Positions 42,849-51,422 of a DNA stretch of 64,000 nucleotides are shown in pieces. The stretch spans positions 372,001-436,000 of the forward strand of contig OZ246000.1 of assembly GCA_965230245.1 (NCBI GenBank), read 5' to 3'. Under the pieces are notes generated by a model. That model searched no databases. It saw nothing but the letters and a program-made list of their open reading frames with translations, and was not told the origin of the DNA. The position numbers and the translations under genes were made by a program. The stretch comes from JAGNKE01 sp965230245 (GTDB lineage: Bacteria > Pseudomonadota > Alphaproteobacteria > Micavibrionales > Micavibrionaceae). The first letter of the stretch is position 1. The number at the start of each line of letters is the position of its first letter.

Positions 42849-44147
42849 ATGATACCCCGCTATACCCGCAAAGAAATGGCAGATATCTTCGAGCCTGAAA
42901 ACCGCTTTAAAATCTGGCTGGAAATCGAAACCCTCGCCACAGAGAAAATGGCCGAATTAGGTGTCGTCCCTGAAAGTGCCGCAAAAGCCATCCGCGAAAA
43001 AGGAAACTTCGATGTTGCCCGCATCGACGAAATCGAAGCCGAAGTCAAACACGACGTGATTGCCTTCTTGACTTCGGTTGCCGAATTCGTCGGCCCCGAA
43101 AGCCGCTACGTCCATCAGGGGATGACAAGCTCCGACGTTGTCGATACATGTTTTTCCAAACAACTGACACAAGCCGCGGACCTGCTGCTCAAAGACCTCG
43201 ACAACCTTCTGGCCGCGCTCAAACGCCGCGCCGAAGAACATAAAGATACACTTTGCATTGGTCGTTCACACGGCATCCATGCAGAACCCACAACCTTCGG
43301 CCTGAAACTTGCCGGACACTACGCGGCCTTCAAACGCGCCCGCAACCGTCTGGTTGCCGCACGCGAAGAAATAGCGGTCTGCACAATCTCCGGCGCTGTC
43401 GGTACATACGCGACCATTTCCCCCGAAGTCGAAGCCTATGTCGGCGAAAAAATGGGATTAAAACCGGAAACAGTCGCCACGCAAGTCATTCCGCGCGACC
43501 GCCACGCTATGTTCTTCTGCACGCTCGGCGTTATCGCCAGCTCAATCGAAAACCTTGCCGTAGAGGTACGCCACCTGCAAAGAACCGAAGTCCGCGAAGC
43601 CGAGGAATATTTCTCGCCAAAGCAAAAAGGTTCATCCGCAATGCCGCACAAGCGCAACCCGATCCTGACCGAAAACCTGACCGGACTGGCAAGACTTGTC
43701 CGAGCTGCAGTCACCCCTGCTCTGGAAAATGTCGCCCTCTGGCATGAACGTGATATCTCCCATTCATCTGTCGAACGTAACATCGGCCCCGATGCTTGCG
43801 TCACGTTAGACTTTGCACTCAATCGTCTGACCTCGGTCATCGACAAACTTCTGGTCTACCCTGAAACGATGAAAAAGAATCTCGAAAAAACCGGCGGACT
43901 AGTCTTCTCCCAGCGCACCTTACTTGCACTGACACAAGCAGATATTAGCCGCGAAGACGCCTACCGCATCGTCCAGCGCAACGCCATGACTGTCTGGGAA
44001 AGCAACGGCACAAAGACACTGCGAGAGCAATTAGAGTCCGACCCGGACGTCACGCAAAAACTTGACAAAAACGCGCTGGATACTATCTTCGATTACAACC
44101 ACTACACAAAAAATATCGAAACAATTTTAAAACGCGCATTAGCCTAG
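42849..44147 (+). CDS. purB: Adenylosuccinate lyase
   Basis: Catalyses two steps of purine synthesis (SAICAR to AICAR, and adenylosuccinate to AMP). A 432-residue cytosolic enzyme. Visible are TSSDVVDTCF, the active-site His region GRSHGIHAEPTTFG and the family signature GSSAMPHKRNPI. Length and motif order match the family. AAGGAG lies 12 bp before the ATG, somewhat distant. It follows the DUF1287 gene by 30 bp and precedes bfr by 34 bp, with no terminator. Confidence 0.97.
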   Translation: MIPRYTRKEMADIFEPENRFKIWLEIETLATEKMAELGVVPESAAKAIREKGNFDVARIDEIEAEVKHDVIAFLTSVAEFVGPESRYVHQGMTSSDVVDTCFSKQLTQAADLLLKDLDNLLAALKRRAEEHKDTLCIGRSHGIHAEPTTFGLKLAGHYAAFKRARNRLVAAREEIAVCTISGAVGTYATISPEVEAYVGEKMGLKPETVATQVIPRDRHAMFFCTLGVIASSIENLAVEVRHLQRTEVREAEEYFSPKQKGSSAMPHKRNPILTENLTGLARLVRAAVTPALENVALWHERDISHSSVERNIGPDACVTLDFALNRLTSVIDKLLVYPETMKKNLEKTGGLVFSQRTLLALTQADISREDAYRIVQRNAMTVWESNGTKTLREQLESDPDVTQKLDKNALDTIFDYNHYTKNIETILKRALA

Positions 44148-44181
44148 AACAACCGAACAAATCTAAGATTGGAGAGCCCCT

Positions 44182-44670
44182 ATGAAAGGCGATAAAAAAA
44201 TCATCGAATTATTGAACGACGGTCTGAAAAAAGAGCTGACCGCTATAAACCAATATTTCCTGCACGCCCGCATGCTCGAAGATTGGGGTCTGACAAAACT
44301 CGGCAAGCACGAGTACAATGAATCCATCGAAGAAATGCACCACGCCGATGAATTTATCCAGCGCATCCTGTTCCTCGAAGGCCTACCGAACCTGCAGGAA
44401 CTCGGAAAGCTTTATATCGGTGAAAATGTCAAAGAAGTTCTGGAATGTGACCTGCGTCTGGAAATTGAAGGCGCGGAAGCATACCGCGAAGCCATCGCTT
44501 ACGCCGATTCTGTAAAGGATTACGTGTCCAGAGATCTGTTTGTGAAAATCCTGAAGGATGAGGAAGGTCACATCGATTACCTTGAAACACAACTCAAAAT
44601 GATCGAAGACATGGGCCTGCAGAATTACATCCAACTGAATTCCCAAAGCCCGCTCGACGCCGAAGAATAA
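44182..44670 (+). CDS. bfr: Bacterioferritin
   Basis: A 162-residue iron-storage protein forming a 24-mer with heme between subunits. The key residues sit at the E. coli positions: Glu18, Tyr25, Glu51, heme-ligand Met52 and His54. Later FLEGLPNLQELG and KDEEGHIDYLETQL carry the second set of iron ligands. It is complete. The bfd-like gene is 0.7 kb away on the same strand, beyond a minus-strand thioredoxin-like gene, a plausible iron-store and iron-release pair. Confidence 0.97.
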   Translation: MKGDKKIIELLNDGLKKELTAINQYFLHARMLEDWGLTKLGKHEYNESIEEMHHADEFIQRILFLEGLPNLQELGKLYIGENVKEVLECDLRLEIEGAEAYREAIAYADSVKDYVSRDLFVKILKDEEGHIDYLETQLKMIEDMGLQNYIQLNSQSPLDAEE

Positions 44671-44690
44671 AAACGTATTTATTGCTTAAT

Positions 44691-45197
44691 TCACTGGCTC
44701 GGCACGCCCAAAAACTTTTGAACTTTGGACGTGCTGATATGCCCCTGACTGACAACCTGATTGTTCTCATCAAGCAGAATCATGGTCGGATAGCTTTTGA
44801 CTTCCCTTATGCCTAACGTCGACTTCATAGCAGTGCCGAAATCCTCACCGCGCACACGCTTTACAACAATAACCTTGAACGGCATTTTGCCGGAACGGTC
44901 TAAATACTTCTTGAGGTAGCGGTGCTCCTGATCCATAGAAATTGCGATGACCGACCCCGGTTTCGTCGTTTCGATTTTCGCATAATCCGGCATTTTCTTT
45001 CGGCACGCAGGACACCAAGACGCCCAGACCAAAACCACACGCTTGCGTCCTTTTGTGCTCTCGACATAAGACGCCAGCTTGTTCGGTGGCACATGGAAAA
45101 CCTTATTTTCCGCCGCAAAACCTTGTTCTGAATAAGAAAAAATCAAAATAACAGCTAAAAAGCCGACTAAAAAGTAGTAACGAATATTTTGATACAC
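44691..45197 (-). CDS. Exported thioredoxin-like protein (TlpA-type)
   Basis: A 168-residue protein. I chose the GTG at 45197 because GGAG lies six bases upstream and gives a clean signal peptide (YFLVGFLAVILIFSYSEQGFAA); a longer frame to 45290 has no such support. The thioredoxin fold has the redox motif WASWCPACRKK and cis-proline region SYPTMILLDE. It probably acts as a periplasmic disulfide reductase. It is divergent from the bfd gene; the Fur-type boxes at 45275-45319 lie in the shared region and could affect it. Confidence 0.85.
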   Translation of the reverse strand: MYQNIRYYFLVGFLAVILIFSYSEQGFAAENKVFHVPPNKLASYVESTKGRKRVVLVWASWCPACRKKMPDYAKIETTKPGSVIAISMDQEHRYLKKYLDRSGKMPFKVIVVKRVRGEDFGTAMKSTLGIREVKSYPTMILLDENNQVVSQGHISTSKVQKFLGVPSQ

Positions 45198-45274
45198 ACG
45201 CCTCTCCAAGAAAGTAATACATTGATTATAACACGCGCTTAAAACAAAAAACCACAGCACAGAATAAAAGATAA

Positions 45275-45289
45275 TGCGAATGACTTGCA
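45275..45289. promoter_or_regulatory. Fur/Mur-type box 1
   Basis: TGCGAAT-G-ACTTGCA, a 7-1-7 inverted repeat with 5 of 7 pairs. It matches the alphaproteobacterial Fur/Mur pattern with TGC and GCA ends. It lies 62 bp before the bfd gene and 78 bp before the divergent thioredoxin-like gene. Iron-dependent repression is inferred from this match and from the gene content. Confidence 0.6.
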
Positions 45290-45304
45290 TTTGTAGTATG
45301 ATAG

Positions 45305-45319
45305 TGATAATGACTATTA
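45305..45319. promoter_or_regulatory. Fur-type box 2
   Basis: TGATAAT-G-ACTATTA, also 7-1-7 with 5 of 7 pairs and close to the enterobacterial Fur consensus. It overlaps a possible promoter for bfd (TTGTAG at 45291, TATTAA at 45315, spacing 18). Its centre is 30 bp, about three helical turns, from that of box 1. Confidence 0.5.
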
Positions 45320-45350
45320 ATTACAACATTAGTACTCAGGATTTTTCGAA

Positions 45351-45611
45351 ATGCATGTTTGCCTGTGTCGCGGTATCAGTACCAAAGACATTAAAGAGGA
45401 ACTGGATAAACGACCATCCGACGCGACCCATAACGGCAGCGGCGTCACGCCCGAATTTGCTGAAGAAATTCATCGCAACTGTTCCGGTGGACAAGGATAC
45501 CGCTGCGGCTCCTGCAAAGACGAAGTGAAATGCGTGATCGATTCCCATTACGATCCTGAAAAAGTAACAGCAAGACTACGCAACCAAAAAACACTTCTCG
45601 AAAACGCCTAG
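45351..45611 (+). CDS. bfd: Bacterioferritin-associated ferredoxin-like [2Fe-2S] protein
   Basis: An 86-residue protein. The BFD [2Fe-2S] motif is split: MHVCLCRGIS at the start (C-x-C) and GYRCGSCKDEV later (C-x2-C). It is a little longer than E. coli Bfd (64 residues) because of an insertion between the cysteine pairs and a C-terminal tail. Bfd reduces bacterioferritin heme to mobilise iron. Two Fur-type boxes lie upstream and bfr lies 0.7 kb away, all consistent with iron-starvation control. Confidence 0.85.
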   Translation: MHVCLCRGISTKDIKEELDKRPSDATHNGSGVTPEFAEEIHRNCSGGQGYRCGSCKDEVKCVIDSHYDPEKVTARLRNQKTLLENA

Positions 45612-45715
45612 CACCCTCTCCTCACTCAAATTGCGTAACAACTCACGGGTTGCAATAATGCCCTGCCTGTGGCACGACTATTAAGGTTTAAAAATCAATT
45701 TCTAGAGGTAAAAGC

Positions 45716-46303
45716 ATGATCAGCAAAAAGATCCTCAAAGCATTCGCACTGACAATCGGGAGTTTAATTATTATGAGCGCTAACACAGACTCTGCAAACG
45801 CAGCAGATCCGGCCAACACGCTAAACATGGAAATATCCAGCGGCGGAACAGTCGTGATTGAGCTTTTGCCTGACATTGCGCCGAAACACGTAGAGCGCAT
45901 CAAAAAATTGACGAACGAAGGCTTTTACGACGGCATCATTTTCCACCGCGTCATCAGCGGATTTATGGCACAAACAGGTGACCCCGAAGGAACAGGCCGA
46001 GGCAGTTCCAAATACCCGAATGTTCCTGCCGAGTTCAGCAACTACCAGTACAAGCGCGGAACAGTCGGCATGGCTCGTTCCATGTCACCGGACAGCGCAA
46101 ACTCACAATTCTTTATTTGCTTTAATGACAACGGCTGCCGCTCCCTGACAGGACAATACACCGTCTTCGGCCAGGTCGTAGACGGCATGGAACACATTGA
46201 CAACGTCGCAGTTGGTGAACCGCCGCGTAATCCTGATAAAATTATCAAGGCCACAATCGGTTCAGCCGCTAAAGAAGACGCAGAAGAAAAATCTGCGGAA
46301 TAA
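45716..46303 (+). CDS. Exported cyclophilin-type peptidyl-prolyl isomerase
   Basis: A 195-residue protein with a signal peptide (about 1-29, ending SANA) and one cyclophilin domain. The active-site string FHRVISGFMAQTGDPEGTG is intact, followed by GMARSMSPDSANSQFFICF and LTGQYTVFGQVVDGM. An acidic tail closes it. It probably helps fold envelope proteins. AGAGG lies seven bases before the ATG. PhzF follows 24 bp later. Confidence 0.95.
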   Translation: MISKKILKAFALTIGSLIIMSANTDSANAADPANTLNMEISSGGTVVIELLPDIAPKHVERIKKLTNEGFYDGIIFHRVISGFMAQTGDPEGTGRGSSKYPNVPAEFSNYQYKRGTVGMARSMSPDSANSQFFICFNDNGCRSLTGQYTVFGQVVDGMEHIDNVAVGEPPRNPDKIIKATIGSAAKEDAEEKSAE

Positions 46304-46327
46304 CGGCGATAAAGAAAGACGTTTTGC

Positions 46328-47131
46328 ATGAAACTGCCTCTTTATCAGGTAGATGCATTTACAGATAAGGTATTCGGCGGCAACCCAGCCGCCGTTTGCC
46401 CATTAGACAAATGGTTACCCGATGAAATCCTTCAAAAAATTGCCCTCGAAAACAATCTCTCCGAAACGGCTTTCTTTGTAAAAAAGGGAAAAGGCTTCCA
46501 TCTCCGCTGGTTTACGCCCACCGCAGAAGTCGACCTATGCGGCCACGCGACACTGGCAACGGCCTACGTCATTTTTGAGGAATTAGGCTTCGACAAAAAA
46601 GAAATCGAATTCGACTCCCGCTCGGGCATCCTGAAAGTCAAAAAAACCAAAGACGGCTACACTATGGACTTCCCATCTTGGCAATGGGAGCAGCCGACAA
46701 TAGAAGAAGCGCAAATCATCGAGAACATAATCGGTCAACCGCCCAAAGATGTCTTGAAGAATAAAGATGCATGGTGCGCGGTTCTCCCCTCCGAAAATAC
46801 GGTACAGAATTTTATGCCCGATCTCGCGGCTATTAACACGCTTGAAAACGTGCTCGGCCTTATCATCACTGCAGAAGGCCAGCAAAGCGGTCGCGATTTT
46901 GTATCTCGCTTTTTTGCCCCGCAAGTCGGCATTGACGAAGACCCCGTTACGGGCGCAATACATTGCCTTCTAACACCGTACTGGTCCGGCCAATTACGCA
47001 AGACCAAACACTCGGCGCGCCAGATATCCGCACGCGGCGGCGATCTGACTTGCGAATTAAAAGGCGATCGCGTCCTGATTTCCGGTCAGGCGGTTCTCTT
47101 TATGCAAGGCACATTCAATGTCGGATCATAA
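46328..47131 (+). CDS. PhzF-family isomerase/epimerase
   Basis: A 267-residue protein of the diaminopimelate-epimerase fold. Typical are VDAFTDKVFGGNPAAVC, NNLSETAFF with the catalytic Glu, RWFTPTAEVDLCGHATLA and GIDEDPVTGAIHCLL. Substrates vary greatly in this family, so the reaction is unknown. Its end overlaps the GH13 gene by 14 bp, indicating joint expression. Confidence 0.92.
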   Translation: MKLPLYQVDAFTDKVFGGNPAAVCPLDKWLPDEILQKIALENNLSETAFFVKKGKGFHLRWFTPTAEVDLCGHATLATAYVIFEELGFDKKEIEFDSRSGILKVKKTKDGYTMDFPSWQWEQPTIEEAQIIENIIGQPPKDVLKNKDAWCAVLPSENTVQNFMPDLAAINTLENVLGLIITAEGQQSGRDFVSRFFAPQVGIDEDPVTGAIHCLLTPYWSGQLRKTKHSARQISARGGDLTCELKGDRVLISGQAVLFMQGTFNVGS

Positions 47132-48734
47132 CGGCAACGAATGGTGGCGCAGCGCCGTTATCTATCAGATTTACCCGCGCAGTTTTCTGGACACAAACAA
47201 TGACGGCATCGGCGACCTGCCCGGCATTACAGATAAAATTCCCTACATCAAAGACCTCGGCGTAGATGGTATCTGGATTAGCCCCTTCTTCAAATCCCCC
47301 ATGAAGGATTTCGGGTATGACGTCTCCGATTATCGTGATGTCGACCCGATCTTTGGCACGCTCGATGACTTCAAAACCTTACTAAACGTCGCACACGACC
47401 ACGACCTGAAAATCATTATCGACCTTGTGCTTTCACACACCTCCGACCAGCACCCCTGGTTCGAACAAAGCCGCAAGGATAAAACAAACCCGAAAGCCGA
47501 TTGGTATGTCTGGGCCGATGGCAAGACGGATGAAAACGGCAATCATATTCCACCAAACAACTGGGTCTCCTGCTTCGGCGGCCCCGCATGGACATTCGAC
47601 AAAGCCCGAAAACAATACTATCTGCACAACTTCCTGACCGAACAACCCGATCTGAACTTTCATAACCCCGAAGTGCAGGATGCAGCCCTTGATCTTTGCC
47701 GTTTCTGGTTGGATATGGGTGTTAATGGTTTCCGTCTGGACACGGTAAATTTCTATTTCCACGATGAAGAACTCCGAGACAACCCGCCCAGAACCGAAGG
47801 CACGGAATTCGCTCTGCAGTTTGAGCAAGATACGCCCTACTCACGGCAACAACACATCTTCGATAAATCCCGCCCCGAAAATCTCAACTTCCTCAAACGC
47901 CTGCGTGCAGTAATGGACGAATACCCCGAAACCTTCACGGTTGGTGAAATCGGCGATGATCACCCCTATAAACTGGCCTGCGAATACACAATCGGCAACG
48001 AGCGCCTGCACACGACTTACAACACACATATGATGACGGGCGCTTTAAAAAAGTTAACAACACAAACAGTGCAAACGCCTGTCGAAACAGTCTTTAATTG
48101 GCCAAAATCAGACAAAAAAGAAGACGAAAACTCTATCCCTTGGCCAGGCTGGGCATTTTCGAACCACGATGTCGTACGCGCCGCCAGCCGCTGGTACAAG
48201 GAATTTGACAGCAGCCCGCAATTCTCGAAACTCCTGATTGCCCTGCTTGGCTGCTTGCCCGGTACACTCTTTCTTTATCAGGGCGAAGAACTCGGCCTCC
48301 CCGAGGCCAAAATACCCTTCGAAAAACTTCAGGACCCGTGGGCAAAAGAAACATGGCCTGAATGGCAGGGGCGCGATGGATGTCGCACACCTATACCATG
48401 GAAAAACACCAAGAACGCAGGCTTTTCAAAGACCGAGCCATGGCTCCCGATCCCCGAAGCACACAAATTATTGGCAGCAGATCTTCAAGTAAAAGATCAG
48501 AATTCTGTACTAAATTTTACAAGAAAATTTTTTGCTTGGAGGAAAAATCAAGACAGCCTTCTTAAAGGACAAACTGAATTCATGACAACAAACGATTCGG
48601 AAATTTTGGAAATTCAACGCCATTATAACAATATCAATACGGTGTGTATTTTTAACTTATCCGAAAATCCTAAACAATATTCTGATAAAGAATATCGCGG
48701 TCATGAATTCACAATATCAGGTTTTTCCGAATAG
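47118..48734 (+). CDS. GH13 alpha-glucosidase
   Basis: A 538-residue cytosolic glycoside hydrolase of the oligo-1,6-glucosidase/alpha-glucosidase branch. The four GH13 regions are present: DLVLSHTSDQHPWF, GFRLDTVNF (nucleophile Asp), TVGEIGDD (acid/base Glu) and FSNHDVVRA (transition-state Asp). The start YQIYPRSFLDTNNDGIGDL is typical. The last 250 bp are clearly AT-richer than the rest of the gene, but the frame remains intact. It would degrade short alpha-glucans or maltose-type sugars. Confidence 0.95.
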   Translation: MSDHNGNEWWRSAVIYQIYPRSFLDTNNDGIGDLPGITDKIPYIKDLGVDGIWISPFFKSPMKDFGYDVSDYRDVDPIFGTLDDFKTLLNVAHDHDLKIIIDLVLSHTSDQHPWFEQSRKDKTNPKADWYVWADGKTDENGNHIPPNNWVSCFGGPAWTFDKARKQYYLHNFLTEQPDLNFHNPEVQDAALDLCRFWLDMGVNGFRLDTVNFYFHDEELRDNPPRTEGTEFALQFEQDTPYSRQQHIFDKSRPENLNFLKRLRAVMDEYPETFTVGEIGDDHPYKLACEYTIGNERLHTTYNTHMMTGALKKLTTQTVQTPVETVFNWPKSDKKEDENSIPWPGWAFSNHDVVRAASRWYKEFDSSPQFSKLLIALLGCLPGTLFLYQGEELGLPEAKIPFEKLQDPWAKETWPEWQGRDGCRTPIPWKNTKNAGFSKTEPWLPIPEAHKLLAADLQVKDQNSVLNFTRKFFAWRKNQDSLLKGQTEFMTTNDSEILEIQRHYNNINTVCIFNLSENPKQYSDKEYRGHEFTISGFSE

Positions 48735-48739
48735 ACCTG

Positions 48740-49465
48740 TTAGTCATCTTCCAGAGTCAGATTAATAGGCTGCTCAAAGACATCAACATTATCAAGATCC
48801 ATCAAGCCTTCCGCCTTTTTCTGGGTACTGGACATCAGTTTTTCGGCTTCGCCGCGATCCAGATCAAGAACCTTGGCCGCGTTGACCAAACCGCGAACGT
48901 ACTTTTCCAGTGTTTTAATATTGTCCAGCGGATCCGGCGTATCTATACGTAAAAGCCCCTGCCCCCCGACAAAAATTAAAATGATCCATGAATTTTTGAC
49001 TTTCATGAGCTTCACAAGCTGCTGTAGTCGCTCTGTAGTCAAATAGGCGCGCATAACATCTTCATCTCGGGAGCGCGCAATATAAGAGTTATCCCAGCCA
49101 CGAATATCAGGCCTATATTCATATTGAAAGCTCAGTTCTTCAACCACATCAACCATACCGCCGCTTGCAATAGCCGTAGAAACGGGAAGCGAGCCCTTTA
49201 AAGAAACTTCGAGACAGGTCAACCGCTTGATAAGGCGGCCATCCTGCTGATCATGCTCACTGGTAAAACCGACAATTTTATACCCTTCAAACACCCCGCT
49301 GATCTCAGGAGAGTCAAAAAACCGGTTGGCTCTGTAACGTAGCTTTTTGTTTTGGGCATAAGCCTTCCATGACTTTTTTTGCTGATAAAGAATTGTTGTA
49401 GACCAGACCCAAAAAAGCACAAGAAATGTCGTTAAAACTGCCCAGATGATTAAATATACTGACAA
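48740..49465 (-). CDS. Hypothetical membrane-anchored protein
   Basis: A 241-residue protein with one N-terminal membrane helix (about 4-27, LIIWAVLTTFLVLFWVWSTT) and a soluble domain. The TTG start at 49465 is supported by GGAGG six bases upstream. No domain is recognised; the region near residues 30-110 (SPEISGVFEGYKIVGFTSEH and following strands) looks beta-rich, and the last 60 residues are helical. A weak hydrophobic stretch (SWIILIFVGG) is too short to be a clear second helix. It converges on the GH13 gene, 5 bp from its stop. Confidence 0.72.
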   Translation of the reverse strand: MSVYLIIWAVLTTFLVLFWVWSTTILYQQKKSWKAYAQNKKLRYRANRFFDSPEISGVFEGYKIVGFTSEHDQQDGRLIKRLTCLEVSLKGSLPVSTAIASGGMVDVVEELSFQYEYRPDIRGWDNSYIARSRDEDVMRAYLTTERLQQLVKLMKVKNSWIILIFVGGQGLLRIDTPDPLDNIKTLEKYVRGLVNAAKVLDLDRGEAEKLMSSTQKKAEGLMDLDNVDVFEQPINLTLEDD

Positions 49466-49558
49466 AAAGCCCTCCGAAATAACGACTTAGCTACTATCTA
49501 CATACGTCCCTGATGAAGCATTATTCATCACAAAAACTAAGTATAAGCTAATAAACAC

Positions 49559-49588
49559 AAAAAAAAAGGCAGAACCGAAGTTCTGCCT
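49559..49588 (-). terminator. Rho-independent terminator of the 21-residue-repeat gene
   Basis: Read on the minus strand: AGGCAGAAC, TTCG tetraloop, GTTCTGCCT, then seven or more T. The stem is a perfect 9 bp with the very stable UUCG loop. It ends the gene at 49623-50261. Confidence 0.92.
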
Positions 49589-49622
49589 AGTATAATACGC
49601 TAGAAGCTAACAGAGGTATCTC

Positions 49623-50261
49623 TTAGTGATATCTTATTTCTTCTCCGTCCTGATGTGCATTAAATGCGAACTGAGACAGATTGTGGGGAATGGAGACTTG
49701 CTTTCCTGTCGGAAGTTTCTCCTTTTCTGACTTTTCGGACATTTGACCGGCGAGCGCACTCATCTGTGTCAGAAGATCTTCAGCATGGGATACAAGAGCT
49801 TCGGTTTTCGCAGTGCTGATCAGGTCTGTATCAGCATGCTGCGCCAACTTCTCGCTCACGACATCCTCGTGCTTGCTGCTGGTCTCGACTTTCTTCTCGA
49901 GCTTGTGAATGGCATCGCCGAAGAAGCCCGCTTGCTTATCAACAACCTCAACCTTACGCTCAAGGGTATTCAGGGAGTCCGTAAACATATTGGCTTGCTC
50001 GCCGACATTGTTCACTTTCGCTTCCATTTGATTAATGGCATTGGTCACACGACCGGTCTCTTCATCGACCTGCTCGACTTTCTTCTCGAGCTTGTGAATA
50101 GCATCGCTGAAAAAACCTGTTTGTTTGCGAATAACATCAAATCCCGCACGCAGGCGTTCAAACCCGGCGCCGAGAACAATACTCGTTCCCACAGCGGCAA
50201 CTGCGGAGAACACGGCCATCATAATTGAGATAGCAACAATGGTTTCTACTTCCATAGACAT
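49623..50261 (-). CDS. Membrane-anchored coiled-coil protein with four 21-residue repeats
   Basis: A 212-residue protein. A hydrophobic N-terminal helix (about 8-32) anchors it. Residues 48-131 are four tandem 21-residue repeats (three heptads each), for example TGFFSDAIHKLEKKVEQVD and AGFFGDAIHKLEKKVETSS. The rest is helical, with a short basic/polar tail. It resembles apolipoprotein- or LEA-like amphipathic helices in pattern, but no family is recognised. A rod extending into cytoplasm or periplasm is likely. It has a strong terminator and stands alone, so it is a single-gene unit. Confidence 0.8.
   Translation of the reverse strand: MSMEVETIVAISIMMAVFSAVAAVGTSIVLGAGFERLRAGFDVIRKQTGFFSDAIHKLEKKVEQVDEETGRVTNAINQMEAKVNNVGEQANMFTDSLNTLERKVEVVDKQAGFFGDAIHKLEKKVETSSKHEDVVSEKLAQHADTDLISTAKTEALVSHAEDLLTQMSALAGQMSEKSEKEKLPTGKQVSIPHNLSQFAFNAHQDGEEIRYH
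49869..50120 (-). repeat. Four tandem 63-bp coding repeats
   Basis: Encodes residues 48-131 of the coiled-coil protein as four units of 21 codons. Units 1 and 4 are the most alike (GFF-x-DAIHKLEKKVE); units 2 and 3 have diverged more. Stepwise duplication is the simplest origin. Confidence 0.8.
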
Positions 50262-50570
50262 GATCTAAACCTTTCTAAGATTGGAGCGGAAAACCCAAGA
50301 TAAAAGTACTAAAGCTGGAACCGCCCGTAAGTGTTGGCATCAGGACAACGTAAACAACGTCATATTATTATGGTAAATATAAATACGATACGTGTCCATG
50401 ACTATCGTTTCGAAATTATTTCAATTTTGATCTATCCAGCTAACCCCTGCCATACCCCCCTACAAACAAAGGGCGTAAGTAATATTTAGTTCTGATATAA
50501 AGTAGTAAACAACATAGAGACTAAACCATATTGTTGAACGACAATTTGGCAAAATCAGAAAACTAGGGTA
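50262..50570. other. Intergenic region, no gene seen
   Basis: A 309-bp divergent region between the coiled-coil gene (minus) and a membrane-protein gene (plus). It is AT-rich apart from a C-run (CCATACCCCCCTAC, near 50450). It must contain promoters for both genes, but none matches a consensus well enough to name. No hairpin or small frame with a ribosome site is seen. Confidence 0.4.
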
Positions 50571-51284
50571 ATGGGCTTTCATTATACAAATTGCATATTA
50601 TTCATACTTATTCTGGGCTTACTTCTAGGCCTAGCGTCGGACATCTATGCCGCAGATACGATCTTCAATACTTCAGGACAGTGCCAAAAAAAGATAAATA
50701 TATGGGTCATTGGCTTTGCCCTTATCGCAGCCATCTATGACGATTTAAAACTAATATCGCCCAAAGTTGCGCCGATACTGTCAGAGCTAAAAGAAAAAAG
50801 TGCCCCAGAAATTATTGGAATTTTATATCTAAGGAAAGAAAACGGCGAAGACGTACCCTCTCTTTGGGACTTAAAACATTATAGTTTCATGAAAGTCTTT
50901 TTAAGAGTCTTTCTGGCCGTTTTTGTAACATCACTTGCTTTGTCACTATTAAGCGGGCTTTTTTTCGGAACGACCTTAAATTGGCTCCTGAACACGGCAA
51001 TAATAACGACCATAACAATTCATTACGGCTCTAAGAGGTTTCATACTTATGGAGCCTTTTTGTACCTAACGCCAGACAAAGGAAACTGGTATTTCTCTGT
51101 TGCTATAATATTTTGCACCTTAGGCTTACTCACAATGACAACAACAGAGACAATCGCGTTAGCCTGTAGTCAACCGCTATATCATGAAATCTTAGTATCT
51201 GGTTTTTTGAATGGGACCGGCGCTTTACTGTTTAGTTTCGGATACTTTGGCATACTGAAAATTAAAGACGAACATGCGGAATAA
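50571..51284 (+). CDS. Hypothetical membrane protein
   Basis: A 237-residue protein with an N-terminal hydrophobic segment that may be a cleaved signal (ends near IYAAD) and about four further membrane helices between residues 45 and 230. A short soluble region lies between residues 60 and 105. No family is recognised. The sequence is AT-rich relative to the neighbouring housekeeping genes. AGGG is close to the ATG, an imperfect ribosome site. It is probably a real gene because of its consistent membrane topology. Confidence 0.62.
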   Translation: MGFHYTNCILFILILGLLLGLASDIYAADTIFNTSGQCQKKINIWVIGFALIAAIYDDLKLISPKVAPILSELKEKSAPEIIGILYLRKENGEDVPSLWDLKHYSFMKVFLRVFLAVFVTSLALSLLSGLFFGTTLNWLLNTAIITTITIHYGSKRFHTYGAFLYLTPDKGNWYFSVAIIFCTLGLLTMTTTETIALACSQPLYHEILVSGFLNGTGALLFSFGYFGILKIKDEHAE

Positions 51285-51357
51285 AATAAACTTATCCCTG
51301 TCTCATCATGCATGTTTCATCAAAATCTGGAAGATTGCTCAAATACATATTCCCCAT

Positions 51358-51387
51358 ACAAAACAAAAACGGGGCCTAAAAGCCCCA
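51358..51387 (-). terminator. Rho-independent terminator
   Basis: On the minus strand: GGGGC, loop TTTTAG, GCCCC, then GTTTTTGTTTTG. It ends the lipoprotein gene at 51423. The plus-strand reading lacks a T-run, so it works mainly in the minus direction. Confidence 0.8.
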
Positions 51388-51422
51388 TTCTCAAAAACCG
51401 TCACAATCACGTCCTCGAAAGA

